From: Varroa destructor
Taxonomy: Eukaryota > Arthropoda > Arachnida > Mesostigmata > Varroidae
Direction of reading: 5' to 3'
Length of the DNA stretch: 64,000 nt
Assembly: GCF_002443255.2 (NCBI RefSeq)
Contig: NW_019211455.1
Location: 3,281,223-3,345,222 of the forward strand
Part shown: positions 1 to 13,120 of the stretch, piece by piece
How positions within the stretch are numbered: position 1 is the stretch's first letter
How the letters are laid out: the number at the start of each line of letters is the position of its first letter
Position numbers and translations under genes: made by a program
The notes under the pieces: model-generated
Database searches by the model: none
What the model saw: only the letters and a program-made list of their open reading frames with translations
What the model was told of the DNA's origin: nothing

Positions 1-1767
1 TTTATTTGCTGCGCTTTTCTAGACGGAAATAAATTTAAGTGAGACCTCGAATATTCACACGTTTTTGCTTCTTTTATGGTCACTCCATTAGTCCCTTTAT
101 CCTGCTTTCCCGATGACCTAAGATATAATTATTGGGTCATTGTTACACTATCTCGAATACGATTTCTTATTCCTCACTCTTTTAAAACAAGGTCATCATA
201 ATTAATAACGAAGTAGGATGAACTCATGATACACATCTTAGTACCTTAGCTGTCATACCTTAGTGGCGGCTCTGTAAGGTGTTTATTATCCTATGTTTGG
301 CCCAGGAACTTTATTGAGATGCCAGTAATTAAGAGGGATTCGTTTTTGTATATCCAAAAACGGATACCCTACCACACTTTGGTTACCTGACATTTAAACT
401 CTGCAATCATCTCGTGTTTAAGATCTCTAGCTTACCCTGCTTTCAGTTACCTATTTTACCCGATTACGTTTATGATCCCAACATTGCTATATACAGCGTC
501 AGATTGAAGCCAGTCAGATCCTGCTTTTGTGCTCTCAAGTGCCTTAGTTTTAATCGGTTATAGGTGTCGATATTTGTGCACCGGCTCTCAATTCTCGAAT
601 GCCGAACTCACCCTGAGCGAATGTGCAGTGCCTTGTAGTTCTTCGTTTCTAGAGTGTATTGGACATCACCATGCGAGGCCATGAAGCTTCTCTTTATTAG
701 GTTATTTCATTATATCAACAGTACATTTTAAACTCGTGCTCCAATAAAGCAGCTGATTCCTTCAGAAAGTGTACCTATGGTATAACTTTTTGTTAATATC
801 AGCAACCATTATAGCAATTTATATAAAAGCAATCATCCATTTCTCCGTTGTTTTTGTAAACCTGTAACTCGGATAAAGGCGTTTGGCTTCGCCAGAAGGA
901 AACGAATATTAGTTGACATTGGTACGCAACTGAATCATATGAATTCATTAATATTTATGCTACATTCTAAGAAACACGACGAATATGTTATGATTCAGAC
1001 ATAAGTTATTCTTTTTACGGTATTACCGAGTGTTTTTCGCGAGTCACACTTACCTACCAAATCGCTATTACTCTTTAATCTTAGACTTCGCTTTATGCTG
1101 GAGAGAGAAAGATAGTGAAAGGTTAACCCATCTGCTTCCTTCTTATGTGGGTTAAATATTATTAGTGTGTATAAAACATTTAGTCTCGCCCATCCATGGC
1201 AGCGTACTTCACTGACTATAATAGTTAGAAAAGCGAATCTAGCGTTTTGCTTTGCCGGCGAAGTTTTTTTACCACCATCCCACAGTTTACTGTTTGCTTA
1301 ACAGAAAACTGAAATTTCTCGATCTTTTGTTTGAATTACTATTATTTGACGATGTCTGAATAGCCTGCACCGCATAAAGGGCTAGGTGCTAACTCTAATG
1401 GGACCTCCTGAACTGCCTAAGGAAGCCGTCTGGGGAGTGTCAGACAGAGAGTCATCAATCAACTGTGTTTATTTAGTTTTCTGCCTCTATTGAATTATGC
1501 TACTTGTATTGCAGTAGGTCATATGGCGGTTTAGGCAGGAAGAGTACCGCGATGAAAAAAATACTGGCAATTGATTAGGCTAATCTATCGATTCCACTAA
1601 TTCACGACCATTTACCTGTATTTACTTCTGCTTAGAGTGCTTTTCGAACGTAGTTTTAATCTAACTTCTCGTGTGCTATGATTATTATTATTGTTGATAC
1701 CTTGTTGTTTCGACACCAGCATTGTTTTTACAATTGTTCACCTTCACTTTCAAATCTAAAAAATACG

Positions 1768-1809
<42 letters not shown>

Positions 1810-3779
1810 AAAGCTAGGTGATGTTTAACTTAGGCTACCTGACGTATCAAATAAAAATACTACTTAATACTCACTCATCTTTGTTAGAAAACTCTTCAAA
1901 TAATCCATCAACAATTTTTAGGTTAGCTAGGAACAGCCACGCACGATCGTTCTGATTGACAAATGATTTTCTAACGACGCGTCGAAAATACGCCTCTGAC
2001 AACAGAATTACAAAGTGTTTTTTAATCAAAATCAAAACATTACATATGATGTGAGTTGGCTTTTACCAGCTAAATGTTTCTGAGATAGTCAGTTTCGAGG
2101 CGATTCACCTAACTGAGGATTAAAATTACGTTGACAAAACTCTAGGATTCAGTATGGGCTGTTTAGGACAAGGCTTATTTATTTCCATCATGAATGTTAC
2201 GGGAATGAGCTTAAAACCCTATTGACAGTGAATTGCTCTGGTGATTAGATCACTCTATTATTTAAATTAGTAGCAAGCGAAAATTTTTATCATTGCATAT
2301 AATATTTATTGTGTTCTGTTATGTACATGGACAACATTTTCTAATTAAAATAATCGTTCTGCAGACGCATCTCTTTGTCGTAGCAAATTCAATATATTTC
2401 AAAAACCACGACACACTTGTTTAGAGAGATGGACCATATAGACTTGTATGTTAATCCAGAAATCAATCAAACATTTAATACGAGTAAAAATACACGGCGT
2501 ATTGGCCTATTGATCAATAAACTCAAGACCTGTGAGTCGATCTACGATTTACAAGAATTCATATTAAAAAAATTGTTGTTTATGTGATAGTATCCTATAT
2601 TTATCATTTGAACTGCAAACGTTGAGCAACGATCCTTAAAAAATCGCTCAAAAAACACAGGGTTGGTATTAGCGCATCAGACGATATTTTAGTTGAACTA
2701 ACTATATTGGAAGAACTTATTGTCACTTTAGATTTAGTCAAACGTAATTATAATTTTAGATTAGATTTAAAAGGGATTGCACTGGTACGACTGCTTTGAT
2801 CTCTCAGTATGAAAGAATGTCCTTTCACTTTATGCTATTCTCTTCTCATTGTCCTCATATGCAGGTAGGCAGCTCCGTGAAAGTAGGCTTCCCGCCGAGC
2901 TCCTTGAAAATTCAATCACCAGGATTTTTTGCAAATCGTATGGTGCATTAAACTAAACACTATGTTAGAAGAATTATTTTACAATAAATGTGTATTGAAT
3001 ATGTGTTTTAATTAGATATTTCGAATTGATGTAAAACTATGTCCAAATTAATTGAAAGGGCTTTATTAGAATTAATATTCGAATCGGTGGACTATTAAGG
3101 GGAATAGTTTGCCATCGTGCGGCTCATACAATATTTATAGTGGCAAAAATCGAAGAAATAAAGGAATACCATGAAATACCTGAAGCGGTGTAGTATATGA
3201 AGGCACCTTCATATATCTTGCTCATGCGCCAGGTTATTTTGCTGCCGCCATCTCTGGATATCGCCATCTGGTAAATAGGATTTTTATCAGCCCAGCATAT
3301 AAGATCGTACTATATATTAACCTAACGATCCATTTCATATTGCGTTTATAAGGATTTTGCAGAATCAACTGCAATTTTGTGCCAATGTAATAAATTAAAG
3401 TAACAAGATAAAAGAAATTGTGACATAGGCGATGTGCGCAAAATGAAGGTGACTACATTTTAGGGTACGAGAGCAAGCACGAAATAAAATCACTTGCCCG
3501 ACAAACGGAACTATCTGAGCACGTTTAATTTAGGCGCGTATCTTATATCACACGTATCTTGTGCACATTCAACATTCTCGCTCTAAGAGAACCCCATGAA
3601 ATCTTTTAAATTTCTGGGTGTTTATATATTAGACAGGAAAATTAATCAAACTCGTCATTATATGCCCAACCTTGGCTTTCTATGTACATATGTATGAAAT
3701 AATCAGTCAATAATTTACTATCACTTCATTTCTGACCATGTGTATCTTTGATGATTTGTTTGCATTGCATTAATTACAG
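1..3779. other. Gene-free stretch; upstream region or intron of the E-protein gene
   Basis: No open frame here could be assigned to a protein. The E-protein exon at 3780 begins at a splice acceptor, so this stretch is probably intron, with the N-terminal exons (activation domain 1) further left or too short to recognise. The only clear structure is a TA microsatellite near 1772-1806. Composition is AT-rich and unremarkable. Confidence 0.5.
1772..1806. repeat. (TA)n microsatellite
   Basis: About 35 bp of uninterrupted TA dinucleotides, read directly from the sequence. Confidence 0.95.
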
Positions 3780-4320
3780 TCTTATGTGGACGATGCATTT
3801 CCAACTCCGAACGGTTCTGGCAGCTGTTCAAAAGCGTACGTCAATCCCTACCTCGACGTCGTGGCGTCGGGTCATCCAGGCCAGGATCCGTACACTGATC
3901 CTGCATGGTCGTGTTACGCAGGTTCATCTGGAGGCTATCCCGGAAGCTACGGGGTACCACCGCCACCACCGCTTCAACCCCTACAACCGATCGAAGAGGC
4001 GACACCGCCTGGTGGCTATTCAAAACAGCCTCTTCCACCTTTAGCTACGCTACCACCGATGTCATCGTTCTGCAGAACGGACATGACTGCTGCTGGCTCG
4101 CCACCACCTCTGATCAGTTCGTTGAAGCCCGTGACTGGGGGCTTTCCACCAACGGGACTGCAGCCATCCTCAGCTACAGCTGTACCCGGAGTAGTTGGTC
4201 TACCTGGTGGTTTGGGCAGTGGATCAGCCACCCCCGTCGGGTACTCAGGCGGAGGTTCATTGTCATCTCCACCTCCTACAGTGTGGTCAAATCCGTCTGC
4301 TCAGACGCCGCCACTGATAG
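3780..4320 (+). CDS. da: E-protein bHLH transcription factor (daughterless/TCF4-like), penultimate coding exon
   Basis: Internal exon of a class I bHLH transcription factor, the ubiquitous dimer partner of tissue-specific bHLH proteins at E-box DNA. The acceptor is ATTACAG at 3773-3779 and the donor is GT at 4321; the exon enters in phase 0 and leaves one base (G), which joins GA of the next exon to give Gly. The 180 codons are rich in Pro, Gly and Ser. Family landmarks seen are LPPMSSF followed by C-R (vertebrate E-proteins have LPPMSSFHR or similar) and a TPVG...VWS block that matches STPVGSP...VWSR of TCF4. The activation-domain-2 core (family pattern ALASIYSPDH) that should lie between these two is not visible. 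The exon has no start codon of its own; the N-terminus is missing from the window. Identity rests mainly on the next exon, which is unambiguous. Confidence 0.85.
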
Positions 4321-4857
4321 GTTTGTAACCCTAGATACTGGTAGATAATTGTTTCAGTACAGTTACTTTGATCGCTCAATAGCTTTATACCTTTAGTGAC
4401 TAAATGCACTGATACTTTGTCTAGTAACGGTAGCATCGGATATATGCATGCTTGCGTTATAAAGCAAAGCGTAGGAATCTGTTTTTTTAGAAGTTTTTTT
4501 TTTATTTGAGGACGGGTACATGTGTTGAGCTAATCAAGGTTGTACTGGTTATTGTGGAGTTCCTTGTGATTGTCTTCGTTGAAGCACTAAAGAACCCTTA
4601 TTTTCTACCTAAACATGCTTTCAAAATTAAAACGTTGTGATGGTATATTTGCGCATGTCTTCGAGGTGCCATATAGTCGCTTAAATATAAATTTTAGGCA
4701 AACTTAAGATATGAACAACTATCTGCTGCGGACAATTTCCGTTCTATATCTAGTCTATACCCTTACTTTGTTGACTATCGTTGTTTCTTGTTTAGTTCAG
4801 CACAATGGTTTTCTTAAACCTCTTTTTACCTCTTTTTGTTAATTTTCTTTATATCAG
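4321..4857 (+). other. Intron of the E-protein gene
   Basis: Intron of 537 bp with GT at 4321-4322 and a TTTTCTTTATATCAG acceptor ending at 4857. I searched it for the conserved block seen in other E-proteins just before the bHLH (pattern RLERLDDAIHVLR) and found no exon. Confidence 0.75.
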
Positions 4858-5645
4858 GAGCCACCGCAGCCCCACCAAGATCACTTAGTCTACTTGATGT
4901 CACACGACCAGAGGAACGCGGCTTTGAGGATTCTGGGGTTGGGGTTCCTCTTTCGGGTGAGTTTGCATCAACATCTTCAAGTCCAGTTACGGGTGTGGCT
5001 AAGATGTCACCTAGTGGTGAAGGTAAATCCGATATAAAGCGTATTGCTAAACTGCCTCTGCAAGTCTCGGCTGCCCTACCGTCAGGTCACGGAGTTAAGC
5101 GAGCGCGAAGTGCAGCGTCATCGAACTCCGGATGGCACTCAAGCAATTCCAATTCCGGCGACGGCGACGGAGACGGGTTCGCTGGCTCAGATATGGAAGA
5201 CCTTGATCCGGAGACGAAAATGGAACGCGAAAAGGAGAAACGGCAGGCAAACAACGCCCGTGAACGTATCCGAGTTCGTGATATTAATGAAGCGTTTAAG
5301 GAACTAGGTCGAATGTGCATGCTACACCTGAAGACTGATAAGGCGCAGACGAAACTCAACATTCTACACCAGGCAGTCGACGTGATCACGCAATTGGAAC
5401 AGCAGGTCCGCGAACGAAACCTCAACCCGAAGGCAGCCTGCTTGAAGAGGCGCGAGCAGGACAAAAGCGATGACCCTGCTTTGGCGGGTGCCTTCAGCCA
5501 GGCAGTAACTGGAACTGGTACCACCTATGGTGGAGGGGCAGGACAATTGAGCAATCAAATGACGCCTTCATCAACGGCCGCTTGGATGGATTACGGCCAC
5601 AGGACTGCGGCCCTTGGGGCCCCGCCAGCGGAACAAACGACCTAA
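4858..5645 (+). CDS. da: E-protein bHLH transcription factor (daughterless/TCF4-like), last exon with bHLH domain and stop
   Basis: Terminal coding exon; TAA stop at 5643-5645. It carries an acidic/Ser-Gly lead-in, then the bHLH at about 5236-5418. The basic region contains [20 protein letters not shown], with the Glu-Arg pair that reads the E-box; helix 2 contains [14 protein letters not shown]. After it comes [18 protein letters not shown], the tail found specifically in E-proteins and not in other bHLH classes, which separates this gene from MyoD, achaete-scute or Hairy types. A Gly/Thr/Ser-rich C-terminus of about 60 residues follows. The protein should act in the nucleus as homodimer or as partner of class II bHLH factors. 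Compared with vertebrate family members, helix-loop residues differ modestly (for example [10 protein letters not shown] for QLHLKSEKPQ). Confidence 0.96.
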
Positions 5646-5726
5646 CGTTATCTGGCGGACACCCTTAGTACTTAAGTATTATCATCCATAGTGATCTGTA
5701 CTACTGTATCATACGAAGAACTGACG

Positions 5727-5787
<61 letters not shown>

Positions 5788-5931
5788 TATGAAAATAAGT
5801 TAAATGACGATGACATTGACGAGATCTGAGTGAAGTGAAACGAGCGATGAACGACAGGATTGGTAGTGGAATGAATTATGAAGCAGAGAACTCGCGAGGA
5901 AACGATCGTGTATGGATGAGTGGAAAATAAA
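5646..5931 (+). terminator. Putative 3' UTR and poly(A) signals of the E-protein gene
   Basis: AATAAA occurs at 5779-5784, directly after a TA repeat, and again at 5926-5931. Either could direct cleavage; the transcript end cannot be fixed from sequence alone. Confidence 0.4.
5731..5778. repeat. (TA)24 microsatellite in the E-protein 3' UTR
   Basis: Perfect TA repeat of 48 bp that begins 86 bases after the stop codon and ends at an AATAAA hexamer. Confidence 0.95.
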
Positions 5932-8793
5932 AAGAACGAAATAGAGCATGCTGCTAGTGGCGAATAGTGCATCGAGGAAATTTGTTTTAAAATACAAATT
6001 GCATTTAGACACAAATAGTTAATCAATATATTGGGCTGAAGGAAAGAAGCTCGATTGATCGAGAAAAATAGAAACGGTACACATCGCTCTAATCATGCTG
6101 TTCTCGATACTCAGTGAAAAACAAATGGCTGAATGGTTAATTGTAATTAACGGATATCTTGCGATGCACAAGAAGCAAACAAATCGCATTGGAGAATCCT
6201 TTATAACAAAGACGCATTTGAATCGAAGCAACAGTCTGATCTGATTTGTCAATGCTTTTTGGCACTTTCAGCTAAAAATGGCATTTAGAGATTGTTGAAG
6301 CAATGTGGGCGAGCTGGTTAATTGAAAGTCGGTAGAAAGCTAACAGTATACAAAATCGTTGAACAATTTCATGTGGATCCAGCAATCATGAGGCAATAAT
6401 GGCGAACCTTTGTCGACTGGGCAAACTTCTTGCTCGTACAATATATCTCATAAGGTTCAATCAAAAAAAAAATTAGCAACGTGAGATCCTGCAAATTATT
6501 TGTGAAAAATGTCTTCAATTGCCATTAGGCTACTACAGCGCTGTGTTGTCGTCTGGAAAAAAAACTTGAAATTAACTTGTTCCCAAGATATTTCCCCACG
6601 TGCAACCATGGTGCTGTTGACACGCTTTGTCGTGTCTTATTTCGATGAGAAGTTTGTCCATTTCAGCATGAGGTAGTCGAACGATATGTGAAAAATTTAT
6701 ATTAGTCCATTTTTGACTCGAGAGGGCAGAATAACAAATTATTTATTGAGGGCTCTTAAAACAATAAATGAGCACTGCTTACGTAGTGGGGACAAAAACG
6801 AACTGGATGAGAGCGAACACACTAGAGGGTTTTATGGAGGCCATAGGCTCCTCCAGTGTACATTCTGTGTAGGTAATTACCAATCACGAACGCGATAAAT
6901 GATCATATCGACTGCTGACTTATTGATGCTGACAATGACGACAGGTGATGAACGTGAAGAAAAATAATATCTTGTACAAATGAACAACAATTAATTCATA
7001 CAAATGAAAAGTTAGAGGAAAGAAAACTGATGAAAAGATATAGGCCGCGTCCCTAAGCAACTAGGTACTTCAGGACACAGACAAAACAACGGAACCGCGG
7101 CACTAATGACATCAAAGCAAACGGCAAAGATGTCACAGCGGTAATAACACCTGCAACAACAATTGCAGTGACAAAACGTCTACAAAAGTTGATCCATCAT
7201 ACAGCAGAAGCAGCAAGGCATATATATTCCAGATGATGCGTACGATCCACACAATAAGATGTTTTCAATAAAGAAAAACACAACCCTCATACGCAGAGCT
7301 CCCATAACCATGCTCCATGGTTAGCGTACAAATGGTGCACTTATGGGAGGGAAGGGATAGGATAGAAATGTACGCCGTACAGCTAGCGCTCAGCAAAGAC
7401 GTCGCTGTCGCCAGCGCTGCGCTTAGCTGTCCTAATGGATCAGGCAATTATACCAGTGCACATTATTATATCACTATTACCATCATCATTTTACGGGTAT
7501 GATTATTCACCAGTAAGAATAAAAATTACTGGAAATAGTATATTTAACTACGTCGAATGATATAAAGTAAAGATGTGGGTATTACGATGAGTGTCAGTAT
7601 CAGGAAAAGCCTGTAGAGCCAGAACTCTGGTTTATCAAATTATAAAAAAAGTTCTCAAAAATATTTTTTGAATCGCGCCGACGTACGTCTAGCGACCGTT
7701 GTTGAACACGGTTGAGGTCAATCCTATGCGATCGTATCGTATGGGACTACATGCCACTACATGTTTTCTGCAAGGAGTCACCTCATTGTTTCGATGAGGA
7801 TGTTGTCGTTCGATAGTGATATATCCCTTTTGGGATCGTCGGGGAGCCGAGCATATCCCGACCTTGAGAAAAGCGGTCGCAGTCGTATCTGGCGGAATCA
7901 GAAAAATAAATTTCGAACTAACTTTCTAGAAATTTAGTTCTTCTGATAAACGATTGGAATAGAAGGCTAAGGAATGCTGCTTTCGGAATTACGGGGAAGA
8001 TGATCAAAAAGCAAAAGTGGTAACAATAGTGGATAATGTGTCTTAGTCACTATGCGTTTCTTTGGCCAACAGCATGCAAATCATGAAGTTATGTTTCAAA
8101 GTAGCATTTGTGCAAAGAATATATATATATACATAAATCAATTAATTTATCAATGATAACATTATTATACATGTGGAAACGTGATCACAGCGCTTCTAGT
8201 GTGCTGTGCTTGTTCATGGATCCGTGCTGCTCGTGTCAAAATCATAATTTTTATTACAGTTATTCTTAAAATGATTTTTAAAGATTATTATGATTCATCG
8301 TATAATAATTATTATGATTCGTATTATTATGTTATAGTGCTGCTCTATGAGTGTAGTATTATTTACGCAGATTATTATGTTATACATATTGTAATAGCTA
8401 AATGTAGAAAATGGATCCAGTGGTTAGTTGGGCCAGTTTTTACGTCATTTGTACGATATATAATTTTCCGAGCGAAAAAAATACTTCTGTCTTCTTCTCT
8501 ATGTATAAAACAATTGGACCAGCGAATAGAATTAGTTGATGACAATTTTGCGTCCCGCCTCGTTCTCCGCCTCGGTGCTCTTTGTATTTTTTGTATCTTT
8601 TTGCTTGTATAATATATTAATTTTTGCATGAACTTAGGACGCTGAGGTTTTATGTATTCCATTTCCAAACTCAATGCATCTGTTCCTTGATTTATCATCT
8701 GCAATCTCTAAGTTGTTTTTTTCGAGTTTTTTAGTTTGCCAATGGCATCAAATTGGCGGAGGCTTTTATCCCAGTTGTTACAGAAAGCCATAA

Positions 8794-8821
8794 AGAGAGA
8801 GAGAGAGAGAGAGAGAGAGAG
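8794..8821. repeat. (AG)14 microsatellite
   Basis: Uninterrupted AG dinucleotides, read directly. Confidence 0.95.
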
Positions 8822-11800
8822 CGTATGCTTCATACATGACCGACCAGATCGTGGGGACTGGCAGAATATACAATGATGTTGGTATTTAGGACCAGTGTTA
8901 ATATACTATTAATACTATTGTTATCGTTTACAATTACGAATTAGGTTAAATGAATTAGCTTTCTTCCTCTATGTGACATGGATTAGTATCATGATGCGAA
9001 CGCGACTGATCTCCATTTATTATTTTTAATATAACTAATAATAATAATGTGTGACTTTTTTAAAGATGAAATAGCAGCTGTAAATCTGATGGGGCACGGT
9101 TTTGTAACAATTTATTTTTCTGCAGACATGAGCCTACCATTAGCGTGCATTTGATTAAATTGAAGAATGCAGAATTGTATAAGAAAGCGAAAAGGATTCG
9201 GGTCCTGGAGACACTAATAGCTTACGTGAAAATGTTCCCTGATGCTGTGCTTAACTTTAGGTTTGGGGATTAATTTTCTTTGAGGGGCCAAAGAACATGT
9301 GTTTATTTCTTGTTGTTGCAGTTTTATGGATCTGAATTGTGATGTTGCAACCAGGTATTTAGAAAGAGATTCATCTAAATATGGTGATACATAGGGCATC
9401 TAGAGAAAGGAACCAACACTAAGAAAATAATGACAGTTTTTCTTTCAAGACCCAATTATTAGACAGTAACAAGTCAATCCTGATCTACCGACAAAATACC
9501 AACTACAGTGGTTATAGCAATCTATGGAATGGCTCCGTACCAATGCATAATTTAATTTTATGTTCTTAAATTGGACTATATGATTGTGTGTCTTTGAGTG
9601 TGCGTGTGTGTGCTTGACTCGAAAACAGTGGGCAATAATAGTTGGAGTCATCGTTCTTTACTTCACATGCCCTTCTCCAGACACTGCTCCAATTGTGATT
9701 TTGGGATGGGAGGCAAGTTCTCAGTCTTCCTATATGCTGAGCGCAGGCACAGCAAACATATCTTGTAACTCTTCCAGGTATACTGCCACAAAGCAGCCCA
9801 AAATCTAGTAGAATATAAAACCAATCCCCCAACGAAACATAACGGTGACATAACGTATGGCTTTCTCTAAGACCTTGTGCTCTTTTCTCTATCGCTCGGA
9901 GACTGTACGTGAGGGTACCTAAGCACATAGCATTTGAAAACCTAAAACATTTGGTGTTACAATCGCCATGCTTGCACCCATAAATATCACCAACTTGTTT
10001 TTGGTCTTGAAATCAATGGTGTAGTTAATTGAATCTTTACCATTTTTCCACACTACGCGCATAAACCTGTTGTAGAAACACAAGTACGCCAATGAGGTAG
10101 CGAACCTCGAGAGGTATTATTATACATTAGATGCTATCACTTGGATGGTAACAAGAGTAGGTCTGTGGGGCTTCATTATTTTGTATTCACGTGCATTCCT
10201 TTGGTGGTCGTTCATACACGTCTTTAGCTTGTGCAGTGTTTTCTTTTTTATGATATTAACCTGTATATTATACTGAAAAAAGACGACGATGATCGATGCA
10301 ATGTAATGTCGAAAAACATCAACAATATTGTAATAATACGGAACAAAGCATAAAACAATTCAACAATAAAAAGGTTTCATCTATATCACCAATGATAATA
10401 CAGCAGTCCTGTTGACACAACAAACAGCCAACAATTGAACAATACGGTAAGAACTGGTTTTCTGTCGTTCTGCAGCGCCATTATCAACTATACGAGAGAG
10501 GGAGGGGGAGGGGGGGTAAAGGAAAGCAAAATGAAAAACACTCTGAAATGCTGAGAAGGGTAGTGACCAAACATGGGCGCGTTCGAATCATCACAGCGTG
10601 AAGCTGCATGAGCACCAAGTGTCAAAAAGTGACAAAAGCAGTAAAAGAAACGACGTCAACGGTGACAACAAGGTATATGAAACAATTTTTGAGAACGAAG
10701 CAGTCCAGGAAAGTGCGTGCATTGCAGAGGACGATGTACTGTAGCACGGAAGAGCTGAAAATCGATGCGATATAGTTAATAGTAAAAATAGTAACAATAT
10801 TGTCGGGAGGCGATGAGACGCGTTGAGCCTGTTCAATCATTCTTCATATTTCTGCATGAACCTACTTATCAAATGGGACGCGGTTTCTAGGTAAAGATGA
10901 GGAAGAAAAAAGAAATAAGTCGGTTGAATCACTTAATAAGATACTAGAATAGATAGAAACTCTGTATTATATTGCAAGAAAAAAGAAACAACTGAGATTT
11001 TGATGATGCGCTCAATAAAGAAGCACCCTGTAAACTTTTCTCTATAAAAAAAATAATCTCCTTGATGTTTTCATTTGGTGCAGCACTACTGTGAATATGT
11101 CAGCGTTTACCTACTGTTGAAATGATAGCTCCAGTAGCACCTCATTAGTGTGTGATTAAGATCCCTGTTTTTTGTTAAGTCCCAACAGGTGCAACACCCT
11201 GTATACGTAGGTCGAGGCAACACCTGGACAGGCGATCCACAGGGATAAGCAAGACACACATCTTTTACAAGAGTTTACCTTCTTTTGTTTTTTTTATTAG
11301 TGCTAATCTAAGTGCAGCAGTATTTACCGTGTTCATTTTATCAAACATAGATGCAAGACCTTTTAGATCAGGAGGCTATAATACCAGAGCTAAGAATAAA
11401 TTAACGTGCTTGTTAAGTCTTGTGACATGCGGGTTTTTGAACGCATGAGCAATTAAAAATATTATGAGGAGAGGTGAAACTGGCGCTTTTTAAGATAGTC
11501 TCTAGTGTCAAGCTCGTGCCTCTGTGTTTTGAAATATTATAACAATTCCAATGTAGTTTATTGAAATGTGTATCGATGATAAACAGGTGCCAGGTCACAG
11601 TCTCCTAGGCAATGGAAATCGATGACACTGCTTGAGCATAGCTAATGGACGGATGGCACCAAAGTGGGACACCAATAGAAGCATTCTGATGCCTTCAATC
11701 ATGTTAGCTAAAATCTCCAACAGCGGTAACAAGGTAACGGAATCAATTTGTCCAAAATTTCGTTTTCTTTAATATCCCGAAAAAGATGAATCTTACAAAA

Positions 11801-13025
11801 CTGTGTCCAATTTGAAAGTTGTTGTTTTGTAAAGGCTATCTATTGACGATATCTAGGTTTAAGGCAAGCCTTTACATCAAATGACTTTAATGCGCAATGT
11901 TCGAATGCTGTTGTATGTCTACCCAAAGCCTGTGTTGTATACAAGGATCTTGGTGAGTAGGCGATTTAGGATAAAGAAACATCATTACATAAGCTTGATA
12001 TTTTTGCGAAGCGCTGATTGAATTATAAGATTACAATCAAAAGGCATTTTTGTCGGAGCAGCCGTTTTCAATAAATGTAGGTCAAACACTAAAAATAATC
12101 TGTGATCGCGTGTTGCGTAAGGGTTCCGCAGGAAGATCTGTCATATAAATGGTAAACAGGTAAAAGGTATCAATCTTTCTTTACAAAACGATGAAGAATG
12201 TAAACAAGGAACCACGAGCACGATTGTGTGTTTTGCTGTCAAGGTCCTCGTCTCAACCGAGGACATCTTGAGCTCCTGCTCGATTTTATTTTTACATCAG
12301 TCATTAACTAAAGTTTGCCACTCGTTATAGCGTGCATCTTATATCAGCTGCTAATATATGGCAATGGCAAAAAATAGTGACTAAATTACGCGCGCTTCTT
12401 CGTGCTGGGTTTTGTAGGTTGTAACCCAAACCTATTCAAAGTATTACAGGTAGGTCTATGACATCTTTTATCTCAAGTTTGTGGTATACAAAAGCACGAT
12501 GAAATAAAGTACATTAATCTCTAGCGCATTCATGGCTATGCTGTCTTCGGCAAAAATATGGAGATAGAACGAAGCTTTTGCAATGTTCCTGAACCTTTCC
12601 TGAACATTGTAGTGCAATTGGACAAGGTCTCAGTTCACCAGAAACGGTATTTTTGCCCTCGTTGTTGTAGAACATCATTGACCGATTTGTCATTGAGTTA
12701 GTTCTGGGTGTATAGAATTACTTATAAGGGCAGAAATATGATCAGAAAGTATTTACGTTGTTATTATAGCCTTGATAAAAAGATTTGTTAACATAATCAT
12801 AGAACGAGTTTTCGATTGGGATATAATTGTATAAGGTCGGGTATATGCAACAAATTTGTGTACTTTAACTGACCTCAAGTAATAGTAACAAGCCTGTCCT
12901 CCTTAAAATTAGTGAAGCAGTAGCCGTAAAGGCCTACATAAGATGTACACTATTCTTGAATCTAGTTAAAGGTTACGAATGTTGGTAAGATTCGCCTGGC
13001 TAACAGACATTCGCGTTATTAGTAC

Positions 13026-13120
13026 GCACGGTAGCTTAGACGACAATTAGTAGAGTTCAGAGGCTGCAGGTTTGATCCACGCTACCAACATAAGCTACAT
13101 CATGCGTGTGATTAAAAAAC
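13026..13120 (+). mobile_element. tRNA-derived SINE-like remnant (copy A)
   Basis: A degenerate box A (GGTAGCTTAGACGAC) is followed 37 bases on by a degenerate box B (AGGTTTGATCC), then 28 bases, then TGTGATTAAAAAA, an A-rich tail. The order box A, box B, short body, A-rich tail is that of tRNA-derived SINEs. The copy at 38454-38563 has the same tail at exactly the same distance from box B. Both are old and diverged. No target-site duplication could be fixed by eye. Confidence 0.45.
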
